This document shows positions 57,831 through 64,000 of a DNA stretch of 64,000 nucleotides, piece by piece. The notes beneath the pieces were generated by a model that made no database searches, was not told where the DNA came from, and saw nothing but the letters and a program-made list of their open reading frames with translations. The stretch's first letter is position 1, and each line of letters opens with the position of its first letter. A program made the position numbers and the translations under genes. The DNA lies in NCBI GenBank assembly GCA_027658995.1, contig JAQDQK010000005.1, positions 62,001 through 126,000 on the forward strand, in the 5' to 3' direction. Origin of the DNA: Propionibacteriaceae bacterium AM104-82. GTDB lineage: Bacteria; Actinomycetota; Actinomycetes; Propionibacteriales; Propionibacteriaceae.

Positions 57831-58799
57831 TCAGCGGCGCACGAAGAAAGTCACAGCGCCCGCCGCGACGGCGAGCAGGCCCGCGAGCGCGATCGCGACG
57901 ATGGTGCCGGTGCGGGCAGGCTGGCTCGGCGTGCCGCCCTGCTCGGACTCCGCGTCGGGACTCGCGGACGCCGCGGGCGTGGCCTCCCCCGTGGCGGTCG
58001 GCGTGGGCGAGGCGGTCGGCTCGGGCGTGACGGTGGTCGTCGTGTCGGACGAGGGCACCTCCGCCGAGCGGATTCCAGGGTTGCCGCCGACGAACAGTTC
58101 GTCGTCCTGGCCGACGGTGATCGACTCATCCTGAGGCGCCCCGACGAGCGTGTCGGTGACGAGAGGCGACCACTCGAGCGCGTCGATGTACTCGATGCCC
58201 GTCTCGGTGCGCAGCGCCATGGTGGTGCCGTCGGTGAGGAATACGCCGTCGGTGACGCCCTTCGGCGCGTCGGCGACCCTGCGCAGGTCGTTCATGTTCT
58301 GGCGCGACGGGTCGGCCGGAGCCCGGTAGATGCCGGGGTCCTCGCCGCTGGTCACGATGTAGATGTTGCCCCGGCCCGACAGCAGCATCGCCTTCGCGTC
58401 GTGCGGGCCGTCGGGGTACTCGAAGTCGTAGGCGAAGTACGTCGACCTGCCGTTCTCGGGCGCGCCGAGCCGGAAGATGACGACGTGGTCGCGGGCGAGG
58501 TCCTGGTCGCCGATGTCGCCGATCCACAGCCGACCGTCGCTCCACGCGAGCGCCTGCACCGACTCGGGTTTGCCGCTGAAGGTCCACTCATCGCCGTTCC
58601 TGGCGTTGACGAAGACGCCGCGGTCCGCGTCGGGGCCCGCTAGCCACAGGTCGTTCGAGCCGGGCTCGACGGCCATCCCGACGACCGGGGTGGTGCCCTC
58701 GGGCGGCGTGATCTCTTCGGCCATGGCAGGGAGGGCCGCGAGGCTGAGGCCCATCGCGGCGGCGGCTGCTGCGGCTGCGCCGCGAGGCAAGGTCTTCAT
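57831..58799 (-). CDS. Secreted, C-terminally membrane-anchored protein of unknown function
   Basis: The 322-residue protein has a signal peptide (MKTLPRGAAAAAAAAMGL ending at LPAMAEE), a beta-rich region that looks like propeller blades (DLWLAGPDADRGVFVNAR, GRLWIGDIGDQDLARDHVVIFRLG, GNIYIVTSGEDPGIYR, DDELFVGG), a Ser/Thr/Pro-rich linker (about residues 250-285) and a C-terminal TM (TIVAIALAGLLAVAAGAVTFFVRR). The function is not known. It is likely exposed at the cell surface. It follows a tiny membrane-protein gene on the same strand. Confidence 0.8.
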   Translation of the reverse strand: MKTLPRGAAAAAAAAMGLSLAALPAMAEEITPPEGTTPVVGMAVEPGSNDLWLAGPDADRGVFVNARNGDEWTFSGKPESVQALAWSDGRLWIGDIGDQDLARDHVVIFRLGAPENGRSTYFAYDFEYPDGPHDAKAMLLSGRGNIYIVTSGEDPGIYRAPADPSRQNMNDLRRVADAPKGVTDGVFLTDGTTMALRTETGIEYIDALEWSPLVTDTLVGAPQDESITVGQDDELFVGGNPGIRSAEVPSSDTTTTVTPEPTASPTPTATGEATPAASASPDAESEQGGTPSQPARTGTIVAIALAGLLAVAAGAVTFFVRR

Positions 58800-58821
58800 C
58801 GGGAACCCAGCATAGCCACGC

Positions 58822-58926
58822 TCAGCCGTTGGCAGTCGCGGCGCTCCAGACGGCGCCGATGACCGCGAGGAGCACCAGGGCCACCAGGACCCCGGTCACA
58901 ATGACACGGCGAGTTCTCGGATTCAT
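58822..58926 (-). CDS. 34-residue single-TM small protein
   Basis: The frame runs ATG 58926 to TGA 58822. It encodes a basic N-terminus (MNPRTRRVIV), one hydrophobic helix (TGVLVALVLLAVIGAVW) and a short tail SAATANG. TACCAT eight bases upstream could be the -10. The next gene on the strand starts 22 bp later, so it may be co-expressed with the secreted protein. I do not recognise a family. It could be a chance frame, but the basic-TM layout and start context argue for a gene. Confidence 0.55.
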   Translation of the reverse strand: MNPRTRRVIVTGVLVALVLLAVIGAVWSAATANG

Positions 58927-58949
58927 CGTGCTCGATGGTACGCCAGAGC

Positions 58950-58955
58950 TACGGT
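58950..58955 (+). promoter_or_regulatory. -10 hexamer TACGGT, leaderless start of the 58.96 kb gene
   Basis: TACGGT, then GGAAGC, then ATG 58962. Divergent from the 34-residue gene; the gap between starts is 35 bp. Confidence 0.45.
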
Positions 58956-58961
58956 GGAAGC

Positions 58962-59576
58962 ATGCTGAGGCTCGTGGTCTTCGCCATCGCGATCAACGAC
59001 GTGCGCGACATCTTCGGCGCGGACGCCGCCCTCGCCGAGCGCCTCCGCCAGGTCGCGGCCACCCGCTTCGGGGAGGCCACACCGCAGAAGAGGCACTGGT
59101 TCAAGCCCATGCAGCGCCGCGACCCCGACACGGAGGTCCGCACCGACCGGCCGCTGCGCACCGACGTCGACGCGCTGCTCAGCGGCGGCTACATCGAGCC
59201 CGACCGCACCGTGTTCTGCTGGCGCGTCCTGCTCGCCTGGCTGGAGGAACTGGCCGCCGCCCGCGCGGAGGTCGCGTGGGAGCCGGAGCGCTTCGACGCC
59301 GTCGAATGGGACCTGGCGCGCGCTGGGCTGAACAGCGACTACTCGCTGCGGCGGCTGGCGGACAGGCAGATCGGCGCGCCGCTGCGCCCGCTGCAGGGCC
59401 AGGTCGTCGGATATGCGAAGGCGGTGCACGTCGCGGAGACGGCCGAGGCCGTCAAGGCCGCGCTCGCCGACCCGGAGATGACCTCGGAGACGGCCGAGTT
59501 CGTGGCCCCGATCCTGCAGGTCCTCGAGGTTGCTGCGGAGCGGGGCCTCGACGTGGTGGTGCTCGGCGCCGACTGA
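58962..59576 (+). CDS. Uncharacterised conserved-looking protein
   Basis: The 204-residue soluble protein starts MLRLVVFAIAINDVRDIFGAD, then has an acidic helical middle (FCWRVLLAWLEELAAARAEV) and ends VVGYAKAVHVAETAEAVKAALADPEM...GLDVVVLGAD. This C-terminal third looks like a DUF1877-type domain arrangement, but I am not sure. It has no signal or TM. The ATG at 58962 fits a leaderless start from TACGGT. It converges with pyc by one base. Confidence 0.65.
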   Translation: MLRLVVFAIAINDVRDIFGADAALAERLRQVAATRFGEATPQKRHWFKPMQRRDPDTEVRTDRPLRTDVDALLSGGYIEPDRTVFCWRVLLAWLEELAAARAEVAWEPERFDAVEWDLARAGLNSDYSLRRLADRQIGAPLRPLQGQVVGYAKAVHVAETAEAVKAALADPEMTSETAEFVAPILQVLEVAAERGLDVVVLGAD

Positions 59577-59577
59577 C

Positions 59578-62500
59578 CTACTCGATCACCAACACCAGGT
59601 CGCCGCCCTCAAGCTGGGTGGTTCCGCTCAGCACGACCCGCTTGACGGTGCCTCCGATGGGCGCGTTGATCGCGGCCTCCATCTTCATGGCCTCGATCGT
59701 GGCGACCGGATCGCCCGCGGCGACGACGTCGCCCTCCTGCAGCGTGGTCGTCACCGCACCGGAGAACGGCGCCGCGACGTGGCCCTTGTTGGACGCGTCG
59801 GCCTTCTCCGCCGCGGCGACCTCGGACTTGATCGACAGGTCACGGACCCTGACGGGACGGATCTGGCCGTTCAGCAGGCACATCACGGTGCGCTTGCCGC
59901 GCTTGTCCGGCTCGGAGATCGCCTCGACGCCCGCGAGCAGCGTGACGCCCTTGTCGAGGGTGATGGCGTACTCGTGGCCCGGGCGCATGCCGTACAGGTA
60001 CGGCAGCGTCGGAAGCACCGAGATGTCGCCGAAGTCGTCGCGCTGCTGCTGGAAGTCGCGCGTCGGGCCGGGGAACAGCAGCCGGTTGAGCGTCTCCTGA
60101 CGCTCGCGTCCCGGATCCTGCAGCACGGCGAGGTCCTCCGCGGCGACCTCGGTGACGCGCACCGGGGTGCGGCGGCCCTCCATGGCCTTGCTGCGGAACG
60201 GCTCGGGCCAACCGCCTGCCGGCTCACCGAGTTCCCCGTTGAGGAAGCCGATCACCGAATCGGGGATGTCGAAGCGCTGCGGGTCCGCCTCGAACTCTGC
60301 GGGGTCGGCGCCGACGGCGACCAGGTGCAGCGCCAGGTCGCCGACGACCTTCGACGACGGCGTCACCTTGGTGGGTCGGCCGAGGATCTTGTCGGCTGCC
60401 TCGTACATGTCCTCGATGGCCTCGAACTTCTCGCCGAGGCCCAGCGCGATGGCCTGCTGGCGCAGGTTCGACAACTGGCCGCCGGGGATCTCGTGCGAGT
60501 AGACGCGGCCAGTCGGCGCGGGAAGGCCCGACTCGAACGGGGCGTACAGCTTGCGCACGGCCTCCCAGTAGGGCTCCAGGTCGAGCACCGCGTTCGGGTC
60601 GAGGTCGGGCTGGCGTGGCGTCTGGTCGAGCGCCATCAGCAGCGCCGACATGGGCGGCTGCGACGTCGTCGAACTCATGGCCGAGTTGGCCACGTCGACG
60701 GCGTCGACGCCCGCGTCGATCGCGGCCATCAGCGTGGCGATCTGGCCGCCGGTCGTGTCGTGCGTGTGCAGGTGCACCGGCAGGTCGAAGCGCTCGCGCA
60801 GGCCGCTGACGAGCCGTCGGGCCGCCTCGGGGCGCAGCAGGCCCGCCATGTCCTTGATGGCGAGGATGTGGGCGCCGGACTCGACGATCTTCTCCGCGAG
60901 GCGCAGGTAGTAGTCGAGCGTGTAGACCTTCTCGGACGGGTCGAGCAGGTTCGAGGTGTAGCACAGCGCCACCTCCGCGACCGACGACGTGGTGCGCACC
61001 GCGTCGATGGCCGGGCGCATCTGGTCGACGTCGTTGAGGGCGTCGAAGATGCGGAAGATGTCGACGCCGGTGGCGGCGGCCTCCGCGACGAACGCCTCGG
61101 TCACCTCCGTCGGGTACGGGGTGTAGCCGACGGTGTTGCGGCCACGCAGCAGCATCTGCAGGTTCTGGTTGGGCATCGCCTCGCGGAGCTTGGCGAGCCG
61201 CTCCCACGGGTCCTCGCCGAGGAAGCGCAGCGCCACGTCGTAGGTGGCTCCGCCCCAGCACTCGACCGAGAACATCTGCGGCAGCAGGCGTGCCTGCACG
61301 GGCGCGACCGCGAGCAGGTCGCGGGTGCGGACGCGGGTGGCGAGCAGCGACTGGTGCGCGTCCCGGTAGGTGGTGTCGGTGACGGCGACGGCGGTCTGCT
61401 CGCGCAGCGCCTTCGCAAACCCCTCGGGGCCGAGCGCGTCGAGGCGCTGCTTGGGGCCGTCGGGGCAGGGCTCGTTCAGGTCGACCTTGGGCAGCTTGGT
61501 GCGCGGGTCGAGCTGGGTCGGGGCGTCGCCGTGCGGCTTGTTGACGGTGACCTCCGCCAGGTGGCGCAGGAGCTTGGTGGCGCGGTCGGCGGGGGTGCGC
61601 GCCGAGACGAGATAGGGCCGCTCGTCGATGAAGGAGGTGGTGACGCCGCCCCGCTCGAAGTCGGGGTCGTCCAGCACCGCGCGCAGGAACGGGATGTTGG
61701 TGGCGACGCCACGAACCCGGAACTCGGCGAGGGCGCGGCGGGCGCGCATGATCGCCATGTTCAGGTCGCGGCCGCGGGCGGTCAGCTTGACCAGCAGCGA
61801 GTCGAAGTGGGGGCTGATCTCGACGCCGGTGCCTGTGGTGCCGCCGTCGAGGCGGATGCCAGCGCCGGAGGCGGAGCGGTACGCGGTGATCAGGCCGGTG
61901 TCGGGGCGGAACGAGTTCAGCGGATCCTCGGTGGTGATGCGGCACTGCAGGGCCGCGCCGCGGATCTCGAGGGTGTCCTGGCTGATGCCGATGTCGGCGA
62001 GGGTCTCACCGTTGGCGATCCGCATCTGCGCCTGCACGAGGTCGACGTCGGTGATCTCCTCGGTGACGGTGTGCTCGACCTGGATGCGGGGGTTCATCTC
62101 GATGAACACGTGCTGGCCCGCCCGCGGCCCCTCGGTCTCGACGAGGAATTCGACGGTGCCCGCGCAGGTGTAGTCGATGGCCTTGGCGAACTTGACGGCG
62201 TCGGAGGTCAGCGCCGCGCGCAGTTCGTCGGAGATGTGCGGCGCCGGCGCGATCTCGATGACCTTCTGGTGGCGGCGCTGGATCGAGCAGTCGCGCTCGA
62301 ACAGGTGGACGGTGTTGCCCTCCTTGTCGGCGAGGATCTGGACCTCGATGTGCCGGGGGGCGGCGACGGCCTGCTCGATGAACACCGTCGGATCGCCGAA
62401 GGCACCCTCGGCCTCGCGCATCGCGGCGCCGAGTTCGGACTCGAAGCGCGCGGGGTCGTCGACGCGGCGCATGCCGCGGCCACCGCCGCCTGCGACGGCC

Positions 62501-62973
62501 TTGATGAACACGGGGAAGCCGATCTCGTCGGCTCCGGCCTTCAGCGCCTCGACGTCGGTCGAGGGCGGGCAGGAGGCGAGCGTCGGGACGCCCGCCTTGC
62601 GGGCCTGGTCGATGGCTGCGACCTTGTTGCCCGCCATCTCGAGGACGGAGGCGTCGGGGCCGATGAAGGTGATGCCGTTGGCTGCGCAGGCGGCGGCCAG
62701 GTCGGGGTTCTCGGACAGGAATCCGTAGCCGGGGTAGACGGCGTCCGCCCCCGCTTCCTTGGCCGCGCGGATGATCTCGTCGATGTCCAGGTAGGCGCGG
62801 ACGGGGTGGCCCTCCTCGCCGATCAGGTACGACTCGGTCGCCTTGACCCGGTGATCGGCGTTGCGATCCTCGTAGGCGAACACCGCTACGGTGCCCAGGC
62901 CCAACTCGTACGCAGCACGGAACGCGCGAACCGCGATTTCACCTCGATTGGCTACCAAAACCTTATGGAACAT
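59578..62973 (-). CDS. pyc: Pyruvate carboxylase
   Basis: This biotin enzyme makes oxaloacetate from pyruvate, bicarbonate and ATP, refilling the TCA/propionate cycle. At 1131 residues it has the full domain set. Biotin carboxylase occupies ~1-450 (VLVANRGEIAVR, FIKAVAGGGGRGMR, FIEMNPRIQVEHTVTEE). The carboxyltransferase is ~520-800 (DTTYRDAHQSLLATRVRTRD, MKDMAGLL-like IKDMAGLLRP). The C-terminal biotinyl domain has EAMKME at about residue 1094. ATG 62973 is chosen because TAGCAT lies seven bases upstream and the start matches the canonical MFHKVLVANRGE; longer starts at 62982 and 63012 are in frame. Confidence 0.95.
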   Translation of the reverse strand: MFHKVLVANRGEIAVRAFRAAYELGLGTVAVFAYEDRNADHRVKATESYLIGEEGHPVRAYLDIDEIIRAAKEAGADAVYPGYGFLSENPDLAAACAANGITFIGPDASVLEMAGNKVAAIDQARKAGVPTLASCPPSTDVEALKAGADEIGFPVFIKAVAGGGGRGMRRVDDPARFESELGAAMREAEGAFGDPTVFIEQAVAAPRHIEVQILADKEGNTVHLFERDCSIQRRHQKVIEIAPAPHISDELRAALTSDAVKFAKAIDYTCAGTVEFLVETEGPRAGQHVFIEMNPRIQVEHTVTEEITDVDLVQAQMRIANGETLADIGISQDTLEIRGAALQCRITTEDPLNSFRPDTGLITAYRSASGAGIRLDGGTTGTGVEISPHFDSLLVKLTARGRDLNMAIMRARRALAEFRVRGVATNIPFLRAVLDDPDFERGGVTTSFIDERPYLVSARTPADRATKLLRHLAEVTVNKPHGDAPTQLDPRTKLPKVDLNEPCPDGPKQRLDALGPEGFAKALREQTAVAVTDTTYRDAHQSLLATRVRTRDLLAVAPVQARLLPQMFSVECWGGATYDVALRFLGEDPWERLAKLREAMPNQNLQMLLRGRNTVGYTPYPTEVTEAFVAEAAATGVDIFRIFDALNDVDQMRPAIDAVRTTSSVAEVALCYTSNLLDPSEKVYTLDYYLRLAEKIVESGAHILAIKDMAGLLRPEAARRLVSGLRERFDLPVHLHTHDTTGGQIATLMAAIDAGVDAVDVANSAMSSTTSQPPMSALLMALDQTPRQPDLDPNAVLDLEPYWEAVRKLYAPFESGLPAPTGRVYSHEIPGGQLSNLRQQAIALGLGEKFEAIEDMYEAADKILGRPTKVTPSSKVVGDLALHLVAVGADPAEFEADPQRFDIPDSVIGFLNGELGEPAGGWPEPFRSKAMEGRRTPVRVTEVAAEDLAVLQDPGRERQETLNRLLFPGPTRDFQQQRDDFGDISVLPTLPYLYGMRPGHEYAITLDKGVTLLAGVEAISEPDKRGKRTVMCLLNGQIRPVRVRDLSIKSEVAAAEKADASNKGHVAAPFSGAVTTTLQEGDVVAAGDPVATIEAMKMEAAINAPIGGTVKRVVLSGTTQLEGGDLVLVIE

Positions 62974-62980
62974 GGGCGTC

Positions 62981-62986
62981 ATGCTA
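62981..62986 (-). promoter_or_regulatory. -10 hexamer TAGCAT, leaderless start of pyc
   Basis: On the minus strand TAGCAT, then GACGCCC, then ATG 62973. This supports 62973 over the longer in-frame starts. Confidence 0.45.
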
Positions 62987-63057
62987 GCGGCCACGCCAGA
63001 GGGGTAGGTCATCGTCCCGCGCCGGTGGTCGCCCCCTTGACGTGTGAAGCAACGCGT

Positions 63058-63093
63058 GACGCCCCCGTCCGCTGAGCGCGGAACGGGGGCGTC
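63058..63093 (-). terminator. Hairpin after the AzgA-type permease
   Basis: A perfect 11-bp stem GACGCCCCCGT / ACGGGGGCGTC with a 14-base loop lies 11 bases after the permease stop. There is no T-run, as is often the case in actinobacterial terminators. Confidence 0.7.
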
Positions 63094-63103
63094 GACGGGT
63101 GTC

Positions 63104-64000
63104 TCAGGCGGCGACGAGTTGCAGCAGCGCGCCCTGGAGGAAGTAGATGACGAACAGGCCTGCGACCACGTACATCAGCGGGTGGATGCTGCGCGCCTCA
63201 CCCTTGATGAGCCGGATGAAGACGTAGGCCAGGAAGCCCGCGCCGATACCGACGGTGATCGAGTAGGTGAACGGCATCAGGATGATGGTGAGGAAGGCGG
63301 GGATGCCGATCTCGGGCTTGTTCCAGTCGACATCGACGACCTGGGAGATCATCAGGAAGCCGACGAAGACCAGCACGGGGCTGGCAGCCTCGAACGGCAC
63401 CATGTTGACGAGCGGGGCCAGGAAAACGGCGAGCAGGAACGCCGCGCCGGTGATGACCGACGCGAGGCCGGTGCGGGCGCCCTCACCGACGCCCGCGGTC
63501 GACTCGACGTAGGCGGTGGTCGACGACACGGAGCCGAGACCACCGGCGGCCGCGCCGAGCGAGTCGACGAGCAGGATCTCGGTGGTGTGCGGGGGCAGGC
63601 CGTCCTCGTCGAGGAGGTCGCCCTCGGAGCCGACGGCCACCACGGTGCCCATGGTGTCGAAGAAGTCAGCCAGCAGCAGCGAGAAGACGAGCACGACCAG
63701 CGCCAGGAAGTGCCCGATGGCGAACTTGCCGTCGACCAGGAACGCGCCGAACATGTCGACGCGGCCGAGCAGGCCGAGGTCGGGAAGCGAGAACGCGCCG
63801 AGCGCCGGGGTGTTCAGCGACCATCCAGCGGCGTTCTCGCCGCCGGGGATCTGCGGGCCGATGTGGGTCACGGCCTCGACGATCACGGCGATGACCGTGG
63901 CGCTGAGGATCGAGATCAGCATGGCGCCCTTGACCTTGAGCACGTGCAGCGTGATCAGGATCAGGATGCCGATGAAGAACACCAGGATCGGCCAGCCGAG
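63104..64000 (-). CDS. NCS2 family purine permease, AzgA type (5'-truncated by window edge)
   Basis: The C-terminal ~298 residues of a guanine/hypoxanthine permease are present; the N-terminus lies beyond 64000. Landmarks include LLADFFDTMGTVVAVGSEGDLLDEDG, which is the AzgA signature, then LVDSLGAAAGGLGSVSSTTAYVESTAGVGEGARTGLASV, and VDWNKPEIGIPAFLTIILMPFTYSI. About nine hydrophobic segments remain. AzgA-type proteins are proton symporters of adenine, guanine or hypoxanthine. The frame is open through the edge. Confidence 0.9.
   Translation of the reverse strand, partial: LGWPILVFFIGILILITLHVLKVKGAMLISILSATVIAVIVEAVTHIGPQIPGGENAAGWSLNTPALGAFSLPDLGLLGRVDMFGAFLVDGKFAIGHFLALVVLVFSLLLADFFDTMGTVVAVGSEGDLLDEDGLPPHTTEILLVDSLGAAAGGLGSVSSTTAYVESTAGVGEGARTGLASVITGAAFLLAVFLAPLVNMVPFEAASPVLVFVGFLMISQVVDVDWNKPEIGIPAFLTIILMPFTYSITVGIGAGFLAYVFIRLIKGEARSIHPLMYVVAGLFVIYFLQGALLQLVAA

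Noticed and set aside
59530-63075. An 1181-residue open frame on the plus strand opposite pyc
   Set aside because: It is the antisense of a clear pyruvate carboxylase and has low-complexity Arg/Gly/Val/Asp content typical of high-GC shadow frames.

Overview
The window is 64 kb of high-GC, densely coded actinobacterial DNA. A SepX/GlpR-type divisome protein beside moeA, a DtxR/IdeR repressor, a PMT protein O-mannosyltransferase divergent from rsmI, an actinobacterial-size pyruvate carboxylase, and frequent leaderless promoters all point to Actinomycetota. A Propionibacteriaceae member (Tessaracoccus-like) is my inference, not a proven assignment. There is no rRNA operon, phage, insertion sequence or CRISPR array. 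Two tRNA genes are present: Ala-CGC and Arg-CCT.

Layout. 1-6.2 kb: tatD (cut by the window edge), rsmI, pmt, an FAD oxidoreductase and a UraA-type permease. 6.3-16.5 kb: a sugar locus with ROK kinase, mannose-6-phosphate isomerase and LacI on the minus strand, divergent from a secreted DUF5005/DUF4185-like protein, an ABC sugar importer and an (alpha/alpha)6-type glycosidase. LacI-type operator candidates lie before both arms. Together these genes would import a mannose-containing glycoside, cleave it and send it to fructose 6-phosphate. 16.5-23.4 kb: NhaD-like antiporter, flavin reductase, DUF805 protein, ferredoxin-reductase-like protein, a CopB-type Cu ATPase with a CsoR-like operator, and tRNA-Ala. 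23.4-31.1 kb: sepX/glpR, moeA, 5-FTHF cyclo-ligase, FmdB zinc ribbon, SAF protein, mscL, a UGPase and an ApbE-like protein. 31.1-35.2 kb: a membrane-anchored NirK nitrite reductase fusion, an NnrS-like membrane protein and a DUF2249 protein. 35.3-46.4 kb: tRNA-Arg, aldo/keto reductase, a GNAT protein flanked by inverted repeats, then two large paralogous helical-repeat proteins bracketing an NhaP antiporter/UBP-zinc-finger fusion and a receiver/thioredoxin-reductase-like protein. 46.6-52.8 kb: an operon of a GltD-like oxidoreductase, pyruvate:ferredoxin oxidoreductase and a dihydroorotate-dehydrogenase-like protein. 53-64 kb: trxA, methyltransferase, dtxR, SRPBCC protein, nagA, serC, small and secreted membrane proteins, pyc and an AzgA-type permease (cut by the edge).

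Most unusual signals. (1) A family of five intergenic elements, each exactly 80 bp, with matching terminal inverted repeats and an off-centre GAACGTTC core at a fixed offset; the two arm subtypes co-vary. (2) At least fourteen starts with a TAnnnT hexamer 6-7 nt before the start codon, i.e. leaderless genes, several as overlapping bidirectional promoters. (3) A four-gene neighbourhood of paired, internally duplicated solenoid-like proteins around an NhaP-UBP antiporter and a redox protein with a degenerate receiver domain. (4) A single-chain membrane/cupredoxin/NirK fusion. (5) REP-like hairpin arrays and 171-bp tandem repeats.
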